A stretch of 64,000 nucleotides of DNA, from assembly GCA_008360975.2 (NCBI GenBank), contig CM039193.1:17281389-17345388 (forward strand). The letters are read 5' to 3'. Source of the DNA: Lichenostomus cassidix (Eukaryota; Chordata; Aves; Passeriformes; Meliphagidae). The notes beneath the pieces were generated by a model. The model was not told where the DNA came from and did not search any database. It saw only the letters and a list, made by a program, of their open reading frames with translations. A program made the translations under genes and the position numbers. Below are positions 1 through 13,375 of the stretch, piece by piece. Every line of letters starts with the position of its first letter. Within the stretch, counting starts at the first letter, position 1.

Positions 1-3000
1 AGTCTGTTTTCATTTTGGAATGTTTTGCAAAGAGTTCATGCCATTGTTAAAAATTGATAGCAAATCTTAGCTGCCTGGGACTGCCCAGGTAAGTTGTAGC
101 CTTGGTGGATTGCAAGGACTGGTGGTGGCTGGCAGATCAACAAAAAATCCTGATATAAATAATACCTTGGAGGTGTTTATTCATATTGCAAATTATCCAT
201 ATTTTCTTGTGATATTGAACAATTGCAGATACAACGATGATAGACATGTTGCCCTGATAAATTTGAGTAATCTAGCTGCCCTTTCATGAATATCTGCATT
301 TTCCACTTTTAAAATTCAGTACAATATTCCCTCTTGTTGACTTTTATGTCTGAATTTATGCTTACAAACAGCCCGAAAAAACACGCCAAAGTTCTATTCT
401 GTTGTGATTTCAGAACAAACCATTCTTGGTTCAGTTTTCTTTGCTTTTTTTCTTTGTCCTTTGATTACAATTTCTTTGTAGATACATATTTCCTTTATTG
501 CTCATTTGCTTTTTGATCTATATTTGTCTGGTTTGGGGTTTTTTTTAATTTTTTGGTGTATTTTTTTTGTGTTCTACCACTTTCTGATGATCTTAAAGAT
601 CTCTAATTTTGACTGGCTTGGTAAGTCACCCTTGTGGCTCAGGTAGTTCCTCTTTCTTTAACAATCCAAAGCCTTTGGAGGTGACCCTGTCCTTCCAGGT
701 ATTGCTCAGGTCACGCTGGGCATTTGTCCTGTTTGAACTTGGCTCTTTTGGCAGAACTGCATCTCCTTTATCTGCTCTGCCCCATTTTTGCTGTTTGAAC
801 TTGGCCCTTCTGGCAGGGCTGGATCTCCCTTATCTGTTAGGTTGTTCTGCAGGCTGTGGGATCAGCTGAATATCCCTCGTGCAGCAGGGTGATTGTGCTG
901 CAGTAATTCTTTGAGCAGATTTCATGTCGATTGTTAAAGACAAATAGTTCAGGATGACTTTAAATAAATCTCCCTGAGATATTCAGTGCAGCTGATAATA
1001 CCTGGTGGGTGCATTGAGTGAGGAGCTTCTGGGAGTGGATGAGTTTCTAGTTAAAATTATTTGAAAACCAGCAGTGATCTTCAAACTGGGCTTGTGGCTT
1101 TAAAAAGAAAAAAAAAAATCCACCATCCCAAACTCAAATCACACAGTGATTTTCATACCATTTAAAATTAGATCAGATTTTATTCCTAAATCTTTGAAAA
1201 AAATTTAGGTTGCTCTTTGCTGGAAAGGCTGTCAAGGGGAGTATTTCTATAAGATATTAATTTTGAAAACTTCTGGCTGTTTTCACCATGTGAGATAATT
1301 CAATGTAAAAGTTACAGGCTGAAATCCAGTATTTTAAATGACAGGGAAGATTAGGCTACTCATGGTCACGTTTCCAGACATGCAAGATTTGGGTTTTGTT
1401 TCATTCTGTCCTCTGACTTAATCCTCATTTTATTCACATCAAAGATGAAATTTCTGTTTCTTCCTTAAGCAAGATAATTTAAATTTTTTACTTTTGGCCA
1501 TATCAGAAGAGTTTTAAATGCTTCCTAGAAAAGATACTATTAATTTAACATTTAGTATTTATGACAGTCTCTTTAACTGATAAAATTTTATATTATTGTT
1601 AAAATTAATGGATTTTGGTGCTTTGGCTCTTTGGTCAACTGCAATAATCTATCCAGTCTAAGAAATCAAGATGTCATTATGAAAAAAAATTAGTTGTTAA
1701 AATACTTTCATATCATGACAATTGGTTTTGATAGGAAAAGATTGAAAGTGATAAGGTATAATATTAGCAGATACTCTTCTGTTTAAAATATCTTTAAATA
1801 AAGTCAACTGTTCCCTACTTAAAGCTTCTTGAAAAGTGCTCAGGGCAATTTTGGTTTGAGAACTGGGAGGAACTCTGGAGTGGCAATTTATAGAACCTTA
1901 ATTAATTGTGCTGAGTTCAGTGTGTAAAGCCAAGGCAGGCAGGGAGTGTTTCTGGTGAACAGGGACATCCTCACAGGAGTTCTTTCCAAATCCAAGTTCA
2001 CAGCAATGCTCCTGCTTCCCCAACACCACAAAATACTAGTTGTGCCTAATCCTCAAAAATCCATGCACAGAAATCAAAAGGACATAATAATAATTTAAAA
2101 GTAGTCAAATGTGTTTAAAAATACCAGAGCCTGTAGTACTCTGGAACTGTTCTAAAGGCTGGGAAAGCAGGACAGGAGGTGTTGGGAAGTGAAATATATG
2201 GATAATGCAGTTGCTCAGCCCCATTTCTCATCAGTGGGAGCTGTGTGAGCATTTTCAGCTGGTGCTGGAGGAGCAAGGATGGGTCATGGTGCAGTGGGAG
2301 GCTCAGCACTGAGCTCCTCCCTGGCCAGCCAAGCTCTGGTGTGTTCAGCACCCCAACAGCTCATTAAGGAGGTTTGGTATCAGAGCGAATTAACAGTGAG
2401 ACTGTCGCTCAGAGGGAGCACCTGAGGTTGTGTTCAATACCAGGGTGTGTGGCTAAGGTGAGCTGCAGGGCAAAATTCACGAATGCCTTGCTGCCCTCTG
2501 TCAAAGGGCACAGGCTGGCTCCAGAGCTCTGCTGCAGGTGTGGCTCATGCAGGGAAATTGCTGGCCTTGGGTGGGTTGGTTTGTTTGGGTTTTTGCTGAG
2601 CATTTGAGGCAAAGTCGCATTCCCAGGCCCAGCCAGGTCTGTGGGTTTGTACCACGGCCAGTTAGGCCAGCAGGGTCCTTAGGATGTGGAGGCTTCAACC
2701 CGGTAATCACCACTGCTCTTAATTGCCCTATTGTAATTCAAACGAGCTCTTTTGTACAGCAGAGCTGGGCCCAAGGTGCCAGTGGCTCCCTAGGGATGAG
2801 AGTTTCCTTTTCCAGGAGGGTTAAGTTAAATAAAAGAACCAAGGAGGCCTGGTGCTTTGTGAACAACTGTGTTTATAGTGCTCGAAGTGAAGCAAGAATT
2901 CATTCACTTACATCACTTTTCAGCTGGGAATCTGTTGCAATTTCCAGCTTGAGACTGCTGTTCCTGCTGCTTCTTTTGGGAGGTGTGCTCGGAACTTCAC

Positions 3001-6000
3001 CCTAATCCCTCTGAGGGGAGGGAAACTATTGAGTTCCAGTCTGCAGAAATACAGATTCGACCTTTCCTTAAATCTGAAGCAGACACTGATAAATACCTTC
3101 CCATCACCTGAAGAGATGACAACTTTATTTTGGTTATTCCAATACAACAATCCTAAACAAGCCAGTTGCCTAATTAAAGCCTAAATGGGAGTGGCAGACC
3201 AGCAGGCTTAGAGGAAAATCTGTAGGAGTGGGTTGATTGTATCAAAAATGATGTCTGGCAGGGGTAAAATGCCTCTTCCTCAGCCTCACGTTGATTTTTG
3301 TGTGTTCTACTCACTGCAATTTCATGTGCTGCCAAACAGCCTTGCAAATTGTTTCTTGCTCCCAGCTTGAATTCTGATGTCCCAAAATAGACACATATTT
3401 TTTCTTCAATCCAGGTGTTTATGTGTAGATGGAGTGAAAATCTTTCACTCAGAATATCTTCTGTAAACACTTACAGTGCTATTAGCGTTGGATATATGAT
3501 GTTTTTATAGTATCTAGCACTGAAAAAGATAATTTCTCAGGTGGGTTTGATTGCCATTACTCATCTCTTTGCCTCTATTTTCTGGCAAGCTCCCCTGCCT
3601 TCCTTGCAGAATCTGCCATAGCAATAATAATATTTGAGAACCAAAATTGAAAAGAAATTTTATTAAAAGCTATGAAAAAAATTGGGTGATCAATCAATGA
3701 ACCATGTTACCATTTACAACTAACTAAAATCCTGGAAGGTATTTTTATTTTTTCCAAAGTTTGCAGAAGGAGAAGGAAGGCAGAACATAGCTTACAGGAC
3801 ACAGTGGATTCCCAAATTATTTTCTTCAGTGGAAAAACACGAAGCACAGCTTTTCTAGAGAACCTGGGCTATTTAGAAGACTGTGTTAGCAAAATTAGCC
3901 TTATCTGGGAAATACCACGTTTGAAGGAATTGCCTGTAAAAATGCAGGTGTGCAGAGAGAGGCAGAGGTGGATTTCATTTTAAATCTCCTCATGTTCAGT
4001 ACTAATAATGAATTTGGTTTTGAACAGTGCAGAGATTGTCTCTGCCAGAACAGAGACAGCAATGAGCATTTCAAATACTGGAAATATTGCTCAGATTTTT
4101 ATAAGGTAGCACTTGCTCCTAATTTAAGTGCTTGTACTTCATAAGCTCCAGCTGCTCTGCATAGAAGGGAACACACTTTGCTGTGGCTGTTGTGTTTCTC
4201 ACTGACACAAAGCATCTTTCTTGAACAGGATTCAGAATGAGCTTTTTGTGTCGTGGAAAGATTGGAGATGCTCCTGCAATTCAAAGAAAGCTGGAGGGAA
4301 TTAGAACAAGAGTTAGAGATTTTATAAGAGACCACAAACCAAATCCTGGAACAGCTGTAAACTGTAAGAGAGTTAAACTCTCATCTGGAGTTTAATATAT
4401 GTAAACCTGCATCAACCACCAGGTGAAAACATTGATTTCCATGGGAAGGAAGAGTTCAGAAGGGTGGGCTGGGAATTAGATCCCATCTGAGTGACCTCCC
4501 AGCCTTCTGAGCCAGGGGTTTGCACAGCTGGATGTCGAAGCCCTGGCTGGGGCAGAGCATGGCAATAACTCAGATATCTCCTCTAGGAGGAGGATGAAGC
4601 ACAGGTAATGTTTGAATACCTGTGGATGGGGCTGCCCTGCATTTCTGAACCACCACATTCTGGCTGTCTGTGACTGCTTTCTTGCCATGTGCACTTTACT
4701 GACCTGGCAATGGCAGCCAGACTCCTTTACAAAATCCAGAGCAGCCCCCATGCAATGATCTGCTGCTGACTGCAGAGCAGCACAGAGCTCTGGGGTGACC
4801 CCAGTGCTCAGACTGCTGGGAGCCCAGCTGGGGCTGGCTGGCTAGGACAAGTATAGATTGAGGTGTGGCTGTTTCTTCTCATCACAGACAGAAAAGGGAC
4901 CTTTCTGCCATTTGGAGATGAGATTTTCCTCACATGGGATCGACAGAGATGGGGAAGTTGTGGTGCTGAGGTCTGGAAAAATCCACTACAACTCCAGGCC
5001 TTTGGGAATTATTTTATAGAGTCACACGAGCTGTGTAGAACTGGCCTGATGCTTTGTATCTGAAAAGACTTCAAAGGAAAAATGGTCAAATTACACATCT
5101 GCATGGGCAGATGATCTGTATGGCATCTCTTTCCAAGATGTTGTCATTTTTACTTTGCGGTTTTGTAGGAAATAAGAAAAGTGCTGGAAACCTTTAAGGT
5201 TTTCCAGCTTTCATAGATGCTAATTGTTACAATGGACAAACTCAGCAATGTGGTGAGTGGGAATTACTCCCAAGAGACTTTCCTGGAAGAAGAATCTTGT
5301 ATTTTGACTGTTTTGTTCAGATCATATTTGAAATGATGTTTTTCATCTGTTGTTTCAAAACTCCAAGCAGTTTTGTTTCCTTCTTTATTCCAAGTAACCG
5401 ATGAGTTACAGGGAACTGTGAATTCTGTTTTTCTGAAGAGGTGCACTGAGTTTCAGATGTTCATGTTTAAATGTCCTGCTTCTCTCTCCATCAGCTGCCT
5501 CTGCTCAGCCAAAATTGCCCTTGATGTGGAGCCCTCAGCCTCTGGCAGGTGTTTTGCACAGACAGACACTGTGCCAAGCTGTGGTTTTCCCTGTAAATGT
5601 TTGGTGAGCTGAAACCTGGCATGGTGAATTATAGATAAGTGCACCTGAGAGGGCTGAGGTGTCTGTTCCCAGAATTTTATGCTGAAAAAGATGCCTGAAG
5701 AAAATTGTGCCTTTAATAATTTAGAAGCCTGGCTTGGGCATGAGGTGTCCTTGGCTATCAATATTATGGCAGGGTATGTCCAGGACAATTTCCACCTAAA
5801 TCCACCTGAGGAAGCTGCAGGACTCTCCTGCAAGGCAAAAATTGGTTTTTTAGATTGTTTAAATTGTTTAGATTTAAATTTTGGTCTCTTTAGAACATCC
5901 ACTGATGGCAGCTTGTTACTTCATGACCCTGGAAAGGAGTTATGGATTGCTCTGGAATCAGAGGTTTCAGTGTGAGAACAGCCAAGTGTTTTTAGTGCCT

Positions 6001-9000
6001 CTCAAGGTTGTCCAGAGACATTTTGTTTGAGCATTTTGCTGGTTTTCACTCAGGTTATATTCCTCCATTAATATTTGATTTGGGGAGATCAGCATTTGCA
6101 GTAATTGATGTGAAAATGTTTATGTTCAGGTCTGGATTGTCTGGAAGGGAAAGTAGGATTCCACATTTTCTGTTGAACTAATGCAACTGTATATCTGTTA
6201 GGTTTGGAACATAAATGTTGCTTTCTTTCACACAAATTTCAATTTCAGTTGAGCCATTTCAGTCGCTCAGTAAAAACAGAACCATAGGTTTACCTTTTAC
6301 TACAAAATACGGAATTCCTTTCTAGAAGCTCTCTTAGCTGTACTGGAAATGAGTGGGGAATAGAACCCTTGTGTATTGTTATTAACTCTTGTGTATTATT
6401 ATTAATTAACATTATTATTAGCCATGATATCTACAGGAAAACTGAACTTTTTTCCATCACAAATTCAACACCATCATAGGTACCAGCAGGTTAAGACAGG
6501 AGCTGACTGCCAGGTTCCTGTTCTGGTGATTGGCTTTGCTCTAAAGTTTTAATTCTGTACACATATATAAGATGTAATTCTGATGAATCCTGTAATATTC
6601 TGCTTTTATTCTGTGAGGTATTCCCTAGATCCTCATTGTTTATAGGCAATAGGCAAAGCAATATGCCAGCAGTGTGGTACAGAGGTGAATAAAGTTAAAG
6701 ATTCTGTTTCAGTACATGGGTATTTATCTTTTGTGGGCTTCGTAATGAAAAAGATTATTTGTTCAATTAATTTCCAAGAACAACTTACTATTATTCCAGT
6801 AATTCTTAGCTTCACACTGTGTGCAGAATTCTTGCTGAAAGCTTTTTATGTGGAAAAAACAATTGCTCTTTGTGTATTAGAATCCATGTTGCATTTGACA
6901 ATAACAATGTTATCTTTATTAAATTTCCTTGTTATACCTTTTGATTTATAGCCCTCCATAAATCCTCATTTTAGAGCAACCTCTGATCTGGTACTTTTAG
7001 TGCTCCCATGCTGATACTAAAATGTGGGCTAAAATAATAGAGAATTCCAGTTGTAATCCTGAATGCTGGGAACTGGAAATTCTGTGAGATCAGTACTGAG
7101 CAGGCAGCACAGCATTTCCTGGGGGGATTCTTTTGGTGGAGTTTGAATATTCAAGGACAGGGTAGTTTTCCCTCCTTTCAGCATTTTTGCTCAGGTGTTA
7201 AAGGACACCTTTAAGAACAAATAATGATGTCTGGGTCCAGGCCCCATTGGGGTCAGATCCTGTTCTTCCCAGTGCAGGGTTTTTAGGGCACTGGGAGGGA
7301 TCTGTGCTCAATCCAGCACAAACCTGGGCTCCTTCCCAGCCTGGGAGACTCCTGAAGGAAGCTGGAATACCTGGACCTTCACCTTGGAGTCCCTTGCCCA
7401 GCCATGCTATAAATACCTGAACTGGGCCAGGAAGGCAGCTCAGGTGTCCTGAATAAATATTGATGTGCTCCAAGGCATCTGACAAGGGAAGGGAAGGCTC
7501 TAACTGATAATTCCCTGTTTCCTTCAGGAAAATATCTGCTGCTGCTGAAGTCTTCATCCAAACCAGCTTTATATGGATGGCTAAGTGGAACAGGAGAGTT
7601 CAGCTTGGCATGTTAAATGAACAAAACAAATGCAGTGTTCCCAAAAGGAAGCAGAAGTGCAGGTGGGCATGGAAAAGTCCTGCCCACAGCAGAGAGCAGC
7701 AGTGGGAGAAGCTCCAGCATGCAGGATTGTAGAGAAAGTGTCTCCTGCCAGAGCTTTCATGGGTACCTGTGATGGAAAATGTGGGAGAACTGGGCCTCCA
7801 AGAAGAGCTGTTTTTGAGGGCAGTTAAATGTTGCATAGTGGTGAAGGAAATGGATTTTTCCCTACAGAGTTCATAGTCACACAGGGAAAGGACAGCTCTC
7901 TCCAAGACTGGCCAGTATTTAAAGCTGGACTCTTTCAGTATTCACAGCATTCCAGGCATGTTCTGCAACAAGGGTTGCAGAAGGGTGAAGAGAAGAATTT
8001 TATTTCACTCTCTCTAAACCTTACCAACAGCAGAGAAAATAATTATGAAGTGCTTAAGGCAGACTGAGAGGCTCTTCTAAATCTATTGAGGGGACAAGGG
8101 AGGGCAGAGCTCTCCATTAGGATTTTTCAGATGGAAGACCCAATCTCTTCTTCAGGTCTTTCCACAGAAATATCCACATGGTTGTAGATCAGACAGCCCA
8201 ACACCACTTCTCTGGTGAGTTACAAAACCAAAGCACAGTGATAAATAAGATGTGACTCACAAAATCAAAGCTGTTGGTGCATCACTTGTCCTGGGTGTGT
8301 TTTGCCTTCCCCCCTGAAGTCACCAAGCAGCTGCCTTGAGAAACAACCTGAATGTCATCTTGACTTTTTACCAATTTTATTCTAACCTGGAACAAGAGGA
8401 CAACAAAGGAAAAACAAGTGCCTCAGGACAAAACTTGCCTGTTGTCATGAGTTAACAGTTAACTGGTGAAAGAACATTGGAATACTTAGAAATCAAGCTA
8501 TATTTAGAGTTTATTCAGTGCAGGGGCAAGGTCAGTTCCCTGTTCTGAGTGCAGAATGCAGAAGGACGAGGGTGTTCCACCACAGTTCCCAGCTGAACAC
8601 ATCCACCAGGCTCCAGAGCAGAGGTGCCTGACTGTCAGGGAGGGAGGATTGGCCTTGGAAATCCACCTGCTTCTTGGGCTAGGAAGGCGATGCTGCGTGC
8701 AGAAGTCAGGAGTTGTCTGCAACGTCTTTAGGGAAACACTTGCATGGTTATTAGGACTAATCTAACTACAGAGATCCTGCTTGGAGAAACACAGCAAAGA
8801 CCCCAAAAACCCACCCTGAAAGCCAAACCCAGAAAGGTGCTGCTAGGAAACAGTTTAGGAAGGATGCTTGTGCCTGGAAGTGCTGGGGCTGAGCACAGAC
8901 ATGCTTTGCTAATTAATTTTACCTTAGAATCTGGGTATTCTCAGAATCAGGAAAAGACAGTGTGTTAGGGGCTAATCAGAGTAACTGGAAATTGTTGAAA

Positions 9001-12000
9001 ACCACCAATTTTGTAGGTGTGTGTGTCTATTATGGATGGACTGGTCTGAAAAGCTGTGCAGGACATTGTGTATCCATGTGGAAATTGCTCTAAAGGGTAC
9101 AGAGTGCTGTCTAGACCTTAACCTCAACCCTGGTGCTTTTATTCCGCTTTTTAGAACAGCAGCTTCACAATTTGAATTGCAATTAAAAAAATCATGCTAG
9201 AGTGAAATGTGGCATTCACACTTGCATTTGGATCTCCTTTAGCATTTATCGTATTTGTGTGGATGAATAATCAATGCAGAACACAATGCTTTGGCTCTTA
9301 ACTGATTCCCAATCTTCTGTCAGGGAATCAAGTGCAGATTGTCTGCACCACACAGCAGGTTGGGAGCAGCTTTCCTGGGATAACTTGGAGGTATTTGAGG
9401 GGATTGCTGTGTAAGTGAATCCTTGGAATAGTTCCTGTGAATCCTTCTCACAGTTCCAAAGATTTGTATGGAACTTCCACACATTTCCTAATGATAAAAA
9501 GAAGTGAATAACTCTTCCACCCCATCTTTTGACAGTTTGCTCTATTTTCTTAGCATTTACATCCTGATGTATACTGCAACTGCTTCTTGACTCACCTGCT
9601 CCTTTGGCCTTCTCAAATGAAGGCAAAGAATTTTGAAATTAATTTATCTTAATATTGTTCCTAAGAGTTAGGCTGCTGGAAGTGATGTAGTGAATAAAAT
9701 AATTTCTTAAATAAAATTCCATCTTCAGAACAGGTTGGTGAATACAGACATAACACTGAGTTACGAATTCTTGTTGACCCAGTGTTTCCTAAAATATAAT
9801 GCTGCTAATAAGAATATTCTTATATATATTGGACATAATTGGTGCATTTGTGATAAGTAACTTTCTAGTTGATTAGATGAGAGGACTTTTAAGGTAACAA
9901 GTTAAATAAGGAAATAACCTAGTTATTAGTTCTCATCCCAACAGCTGCTTTAATGAAATAATGATTTTAATAATCTGGGGGAGCTGTGCCTGGGGAATGG
10001 CACTGCTTTGTCAAAACAGAGAACCTTGAGCGGAAAAGACAGATCCATTTTCTCCAGACTGGTCTTTTAATGGAAGGAAAGAATAGGCAGCTCAGCTGCT
10101 GTGGGCAGGGATGGACAGAGAATGTCTTTTCCAGGCCCCATACACAGAGATACTGCCGGGATATTGAAAAGGATCTGATTATATAATCCTCAAGTTGAAT
10201 GAAAAAGAATGTTGCATAATTTTTGGCCTGCTTTGACTTCTGCTTTGTAAAATATGCTGAAGTTCTGGCACTAGTGGTGAGGCAGGAGCCCAAGTACCTG
10301 TCTGGTTTAGGAAATGTCAGTATGGTCTGATAGGTGTTTGTAGTGCTGAGTTGATAAAATTTGGCTTCATCTCACAGTGCATGACAGAACAAGCTTTACA
10401 CTGAACTCTTTTCTCCTGAGATTTCATTACTTTGATACTCTGGAGGTTACACAGCTTTGGGTGAAAGTGGATTCAAGAACTCCTTTTTGCAGAGGTGGCA
10501 TAAACAAACCATGGTTGAGAGCTCCATTCTGAGCCATGTGAAAAGCAGGAGGACGCTGGGTTTTGTCACACAGTGCCACATGTCTGTGCTGAGGGCAGTG
10601 TGGTGCTCTCGGGACAGCACCAGGACAAGTTTTCAAACCCCTGAGGCTGTTCCTGGCAATGTTTCCCAGACCTCTGGATTCTCTCAGGCACAGCCCATCC
10701 CTCTGCAGTGCCACTGGGCAGGTGCTGGGTGTGCTTCACCCTAGACACACCTTGGGAGAGCCTCGAGAAGGTTTAGAGCATTGCCTTCATTTCGAGCACT
10801 TCCAGTACATCTGTGTGAGCTGAAACCCTTTAATTTGAGTTGGGTCATCCACAGGGAGAGTTAAACAGGGTGCTGAGTGAAAATAAGGTTGTGTGTTAAC
10901 TGGCTCTGCTCTGGAAAAGAATTAATTAGTGCCTGAGCAATGGCTCATCTGTGCAGGTTTTGTTTGAGCCTCCTGTGCTCTGTCTGATATGAGGAGGACA
11001 CAAAATCAAATCTCTATTTTTTCTCCATTGTTCTGCGCTGACGCTGCTCAGCGCACAGGGACTTTGGCTATTGTGCTGTGACTCCAACAAATAAAGACTC
11101 CAAAGCCTCCCTGTCAGCTTGTTGGAAGTGTGTGCACATGTAAAGCTGGCAATGGCAGTAGTTAAGGAAAAAATGTCTGCATTTATTGCTTGAGATCTGA
11201 AACAATGAAAATGAAGCTGCACATTCCAGTTTTTCAAAGGTGGTGGAAGGGATTCGGAATTCTGACAGGTCCCAGTGGTCTTTGGTGAGCATTCCTTTCT
11301 TAATCCACTGGGATTATTCTCCTTGCATCTTCTGCAAAGCTGCACACAAAATGTGATGCCCAAAAACATCAGTGAGAAAATTTAAATTTGTAATGACTCA
11401 GTAAATAGTTTGTTCTTTGGTAATACGCAGCTTGTCAGAAATTTGACATTGCATTGAAAGCTCCTGATTTAATTCTGTCAGCCTGACTTAATTTTCTGTT
11501 CTATATTTGCAATGAGTGGTAAAGGTTACACCTTAGGAGATGCTCTGGATTCCTGAAATCACATTAGTGATGAGTTATTTAATCAGCAGCACTATTTAAA
11601 GGTGCTCAAAAGTAACGTCGTGCCACTATGGCTGCGAGAGAGTTTGTGTGAGGTGTTGAGGACACTGCAATGAAATGGGGATAGAGGAAAGCTGCAAGTC
11701 TGAAACAGGCACTGCGATGCTAAAAATGTAGAGGGATGGAAATCAAAGAAAATCACTTGGTGGTTGCTGCTTGAGGCAGAAACAGAGGATATCTGGGCAG
11801 CAAAGGGAAAATTGCGAAGTTTTGCTGTTGGTGGCTCAGATCTCCATCATCTTTCCTAGCAGTCTGTAGCCATGAGACAATAGAAATATCTTTATTTTTC
11901 ACTAGCTCTGTTCTGTGCCTGCAGAGCAGAGGAAGACAGGGAATTCTGATAGTGTTTATAAAGCTGCCTGGTGATGGTGAGGAATTCTAATGTCTTCTCT

Positions 12001-13279
12001 GTAAGGTCAAACAAGGAGCAGCCTTCTCATCCGCATTCCTAGAGGAGCATTTACACCTTCCAGAAGGAATCCAAACACTGTCCCACATGCTTTAAAGAGC
12101 AGTTGATAACTTATCATGTATTCAACTTCCATGTGGTGCTTCCCATATTTGTTGTTTGTCTGTCTCCTGACCTTATTTGTGGGATAAAGGTGGCAGAACA
12201 TGAAATTATCGTAAATACTGTGTGCGCTTGAATGGGGAGAGCAAATGAATGGCACTAGATAGCAACGTTTATTGTGTCAAGTCCTTGGGATGTCATTTCT
12301 GTGTAACTACTCCTAATTAGTGCCATTCAAACCAACTCAAACGACTCCAGAGCAGATGCCAGTTGTTGCAAGGGATGAGCCTGGATAGTTGTCATTTTGT
12401 ACAGTCACTTGGAGATCAGAGATGGGGAAAGGGCTCAGTCCTGGTTCTCACAGCCACTTTTAATTGGGAATATTTCCCCTAATAAACTCTAATTCGGGAG
12501 CTTCTGCTTCTTGGGTTAGAGTTGTCCTTCCCTTGGGCCTCAGTTACTCCTCAGGAGCAGCAGAAGCTTCCAGTTCCTCCTCAATCCCATCCCTGGAAAA
12601 TGGGCTCTGTGCTTCCTCCTGGTTGGGAGAAGTGCTAGAGAATGGGATAACATCAGATACCCATCCAAAAAAAAAGGATCCCATCCTTGCAGTTTGGGGA
12701 TTTGGTCTTTCTTGGAGGAAATGTGCTGAAAAAAGATCCAAGTTAGTGACCACCTCAGCCTAAACTGTGGTGTAAAATAATTTAAACAGAATCATTCAGC
12801 GATAATTTTGCTTTTGAATTGAATGCAATTTATAGACACAATCAAGGAGCAAATGTAGCTTTGTCTCAATTGGCATCCAAATAGCAAGGCTTCACTCTGC
12901 AATGATAGCCCCACCATCTAAAATTGCCTTTTGTTTAATTAAGCCTTTCCAGGGGGCTGCCACTCTCCTGTGGCTGGAGCAACAGCTGGAGTGCAGTGAT
13001 GAACCTCAGGAAAAGCTGAACATCTCTGGCACTGCTGCAAGTCTTGGCAGAGCAATGCGATAGATCCTCTTGGTATTGCTAAGAAAACAACCTCCTGTCT
13101 TTTACGGCAATTTTCTCAGTCATCACCATAACACTCCGCACTGGGGGTTTTGATTTTAAACCCAGTAATTCTGGGTGTTTCCCTAATGTAATTTAACGTG
13201 CTCTTTTTCAGGGGTGTTTAAAGCCACACTCAGGCTGCCTTTGCCAAGATAAGGATGAGAAAGTCTAAATGCGATGGAA
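1..13279. other. ATP2B2 upstream intron, first part: no gene recognised
   Basis: AT-rich intronic sequence with occasional GC-richer patches (for example 2150-2700, 4480-4800 and 7230-7450). All open frames are short (about 150 codons or fewer), lack recognisable domains and often overlap on opposite strands. Apart from the 62 bp duplication at 721-836, I see only ordinary homopolymer and low-complexity runs. The N-terminal PMCA2 coding exon is not present here. Confidence 0.75.
721..836. repeat. Two-copy tandem duplication, period 62 bp
   Basis: CTGTTTGAACTTGG occurs at 729 and again at 791. Each copy is followed by a similar block containing CTGGCAG or TTGGCAG and then ATCTCC-TTATCTG. The copies differ at several bases, so the duplication is not very recent. 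The open frame across it has no recognisable domain and is best read as non-coding. Confidence 0.8.
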
Positions 13280-13375
13280 ACTTGATGTCAGGTGGACATC
13301 AAGTGCTGTCAGGTGGAGCTGAAACCCTGCTGTCAGGTGGAGCCCAGGCAGTGTGGGGCAGAGAAAGTGCAGGTG
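13280..13375. promoter_or_regulatory. Hairpin plus four CAGGTG E-boxes
   Basis: A perfect 10 bp inverted repeat, ACTTGATGTC / GACATCAAGT (13280-13289 and 13295-13304), encloses a 5-base loop. TGTCAGGTGGA occurs three times (13286, 13307, 13331). CAGGTG, the E-box core favoured by ZEB, SNAI and E-protein factors, occurs at 13289, 13310, 13334 and 13370. The sequence pattern is direct observation; regulatory function is only a possibility. Confidence 0.35.
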
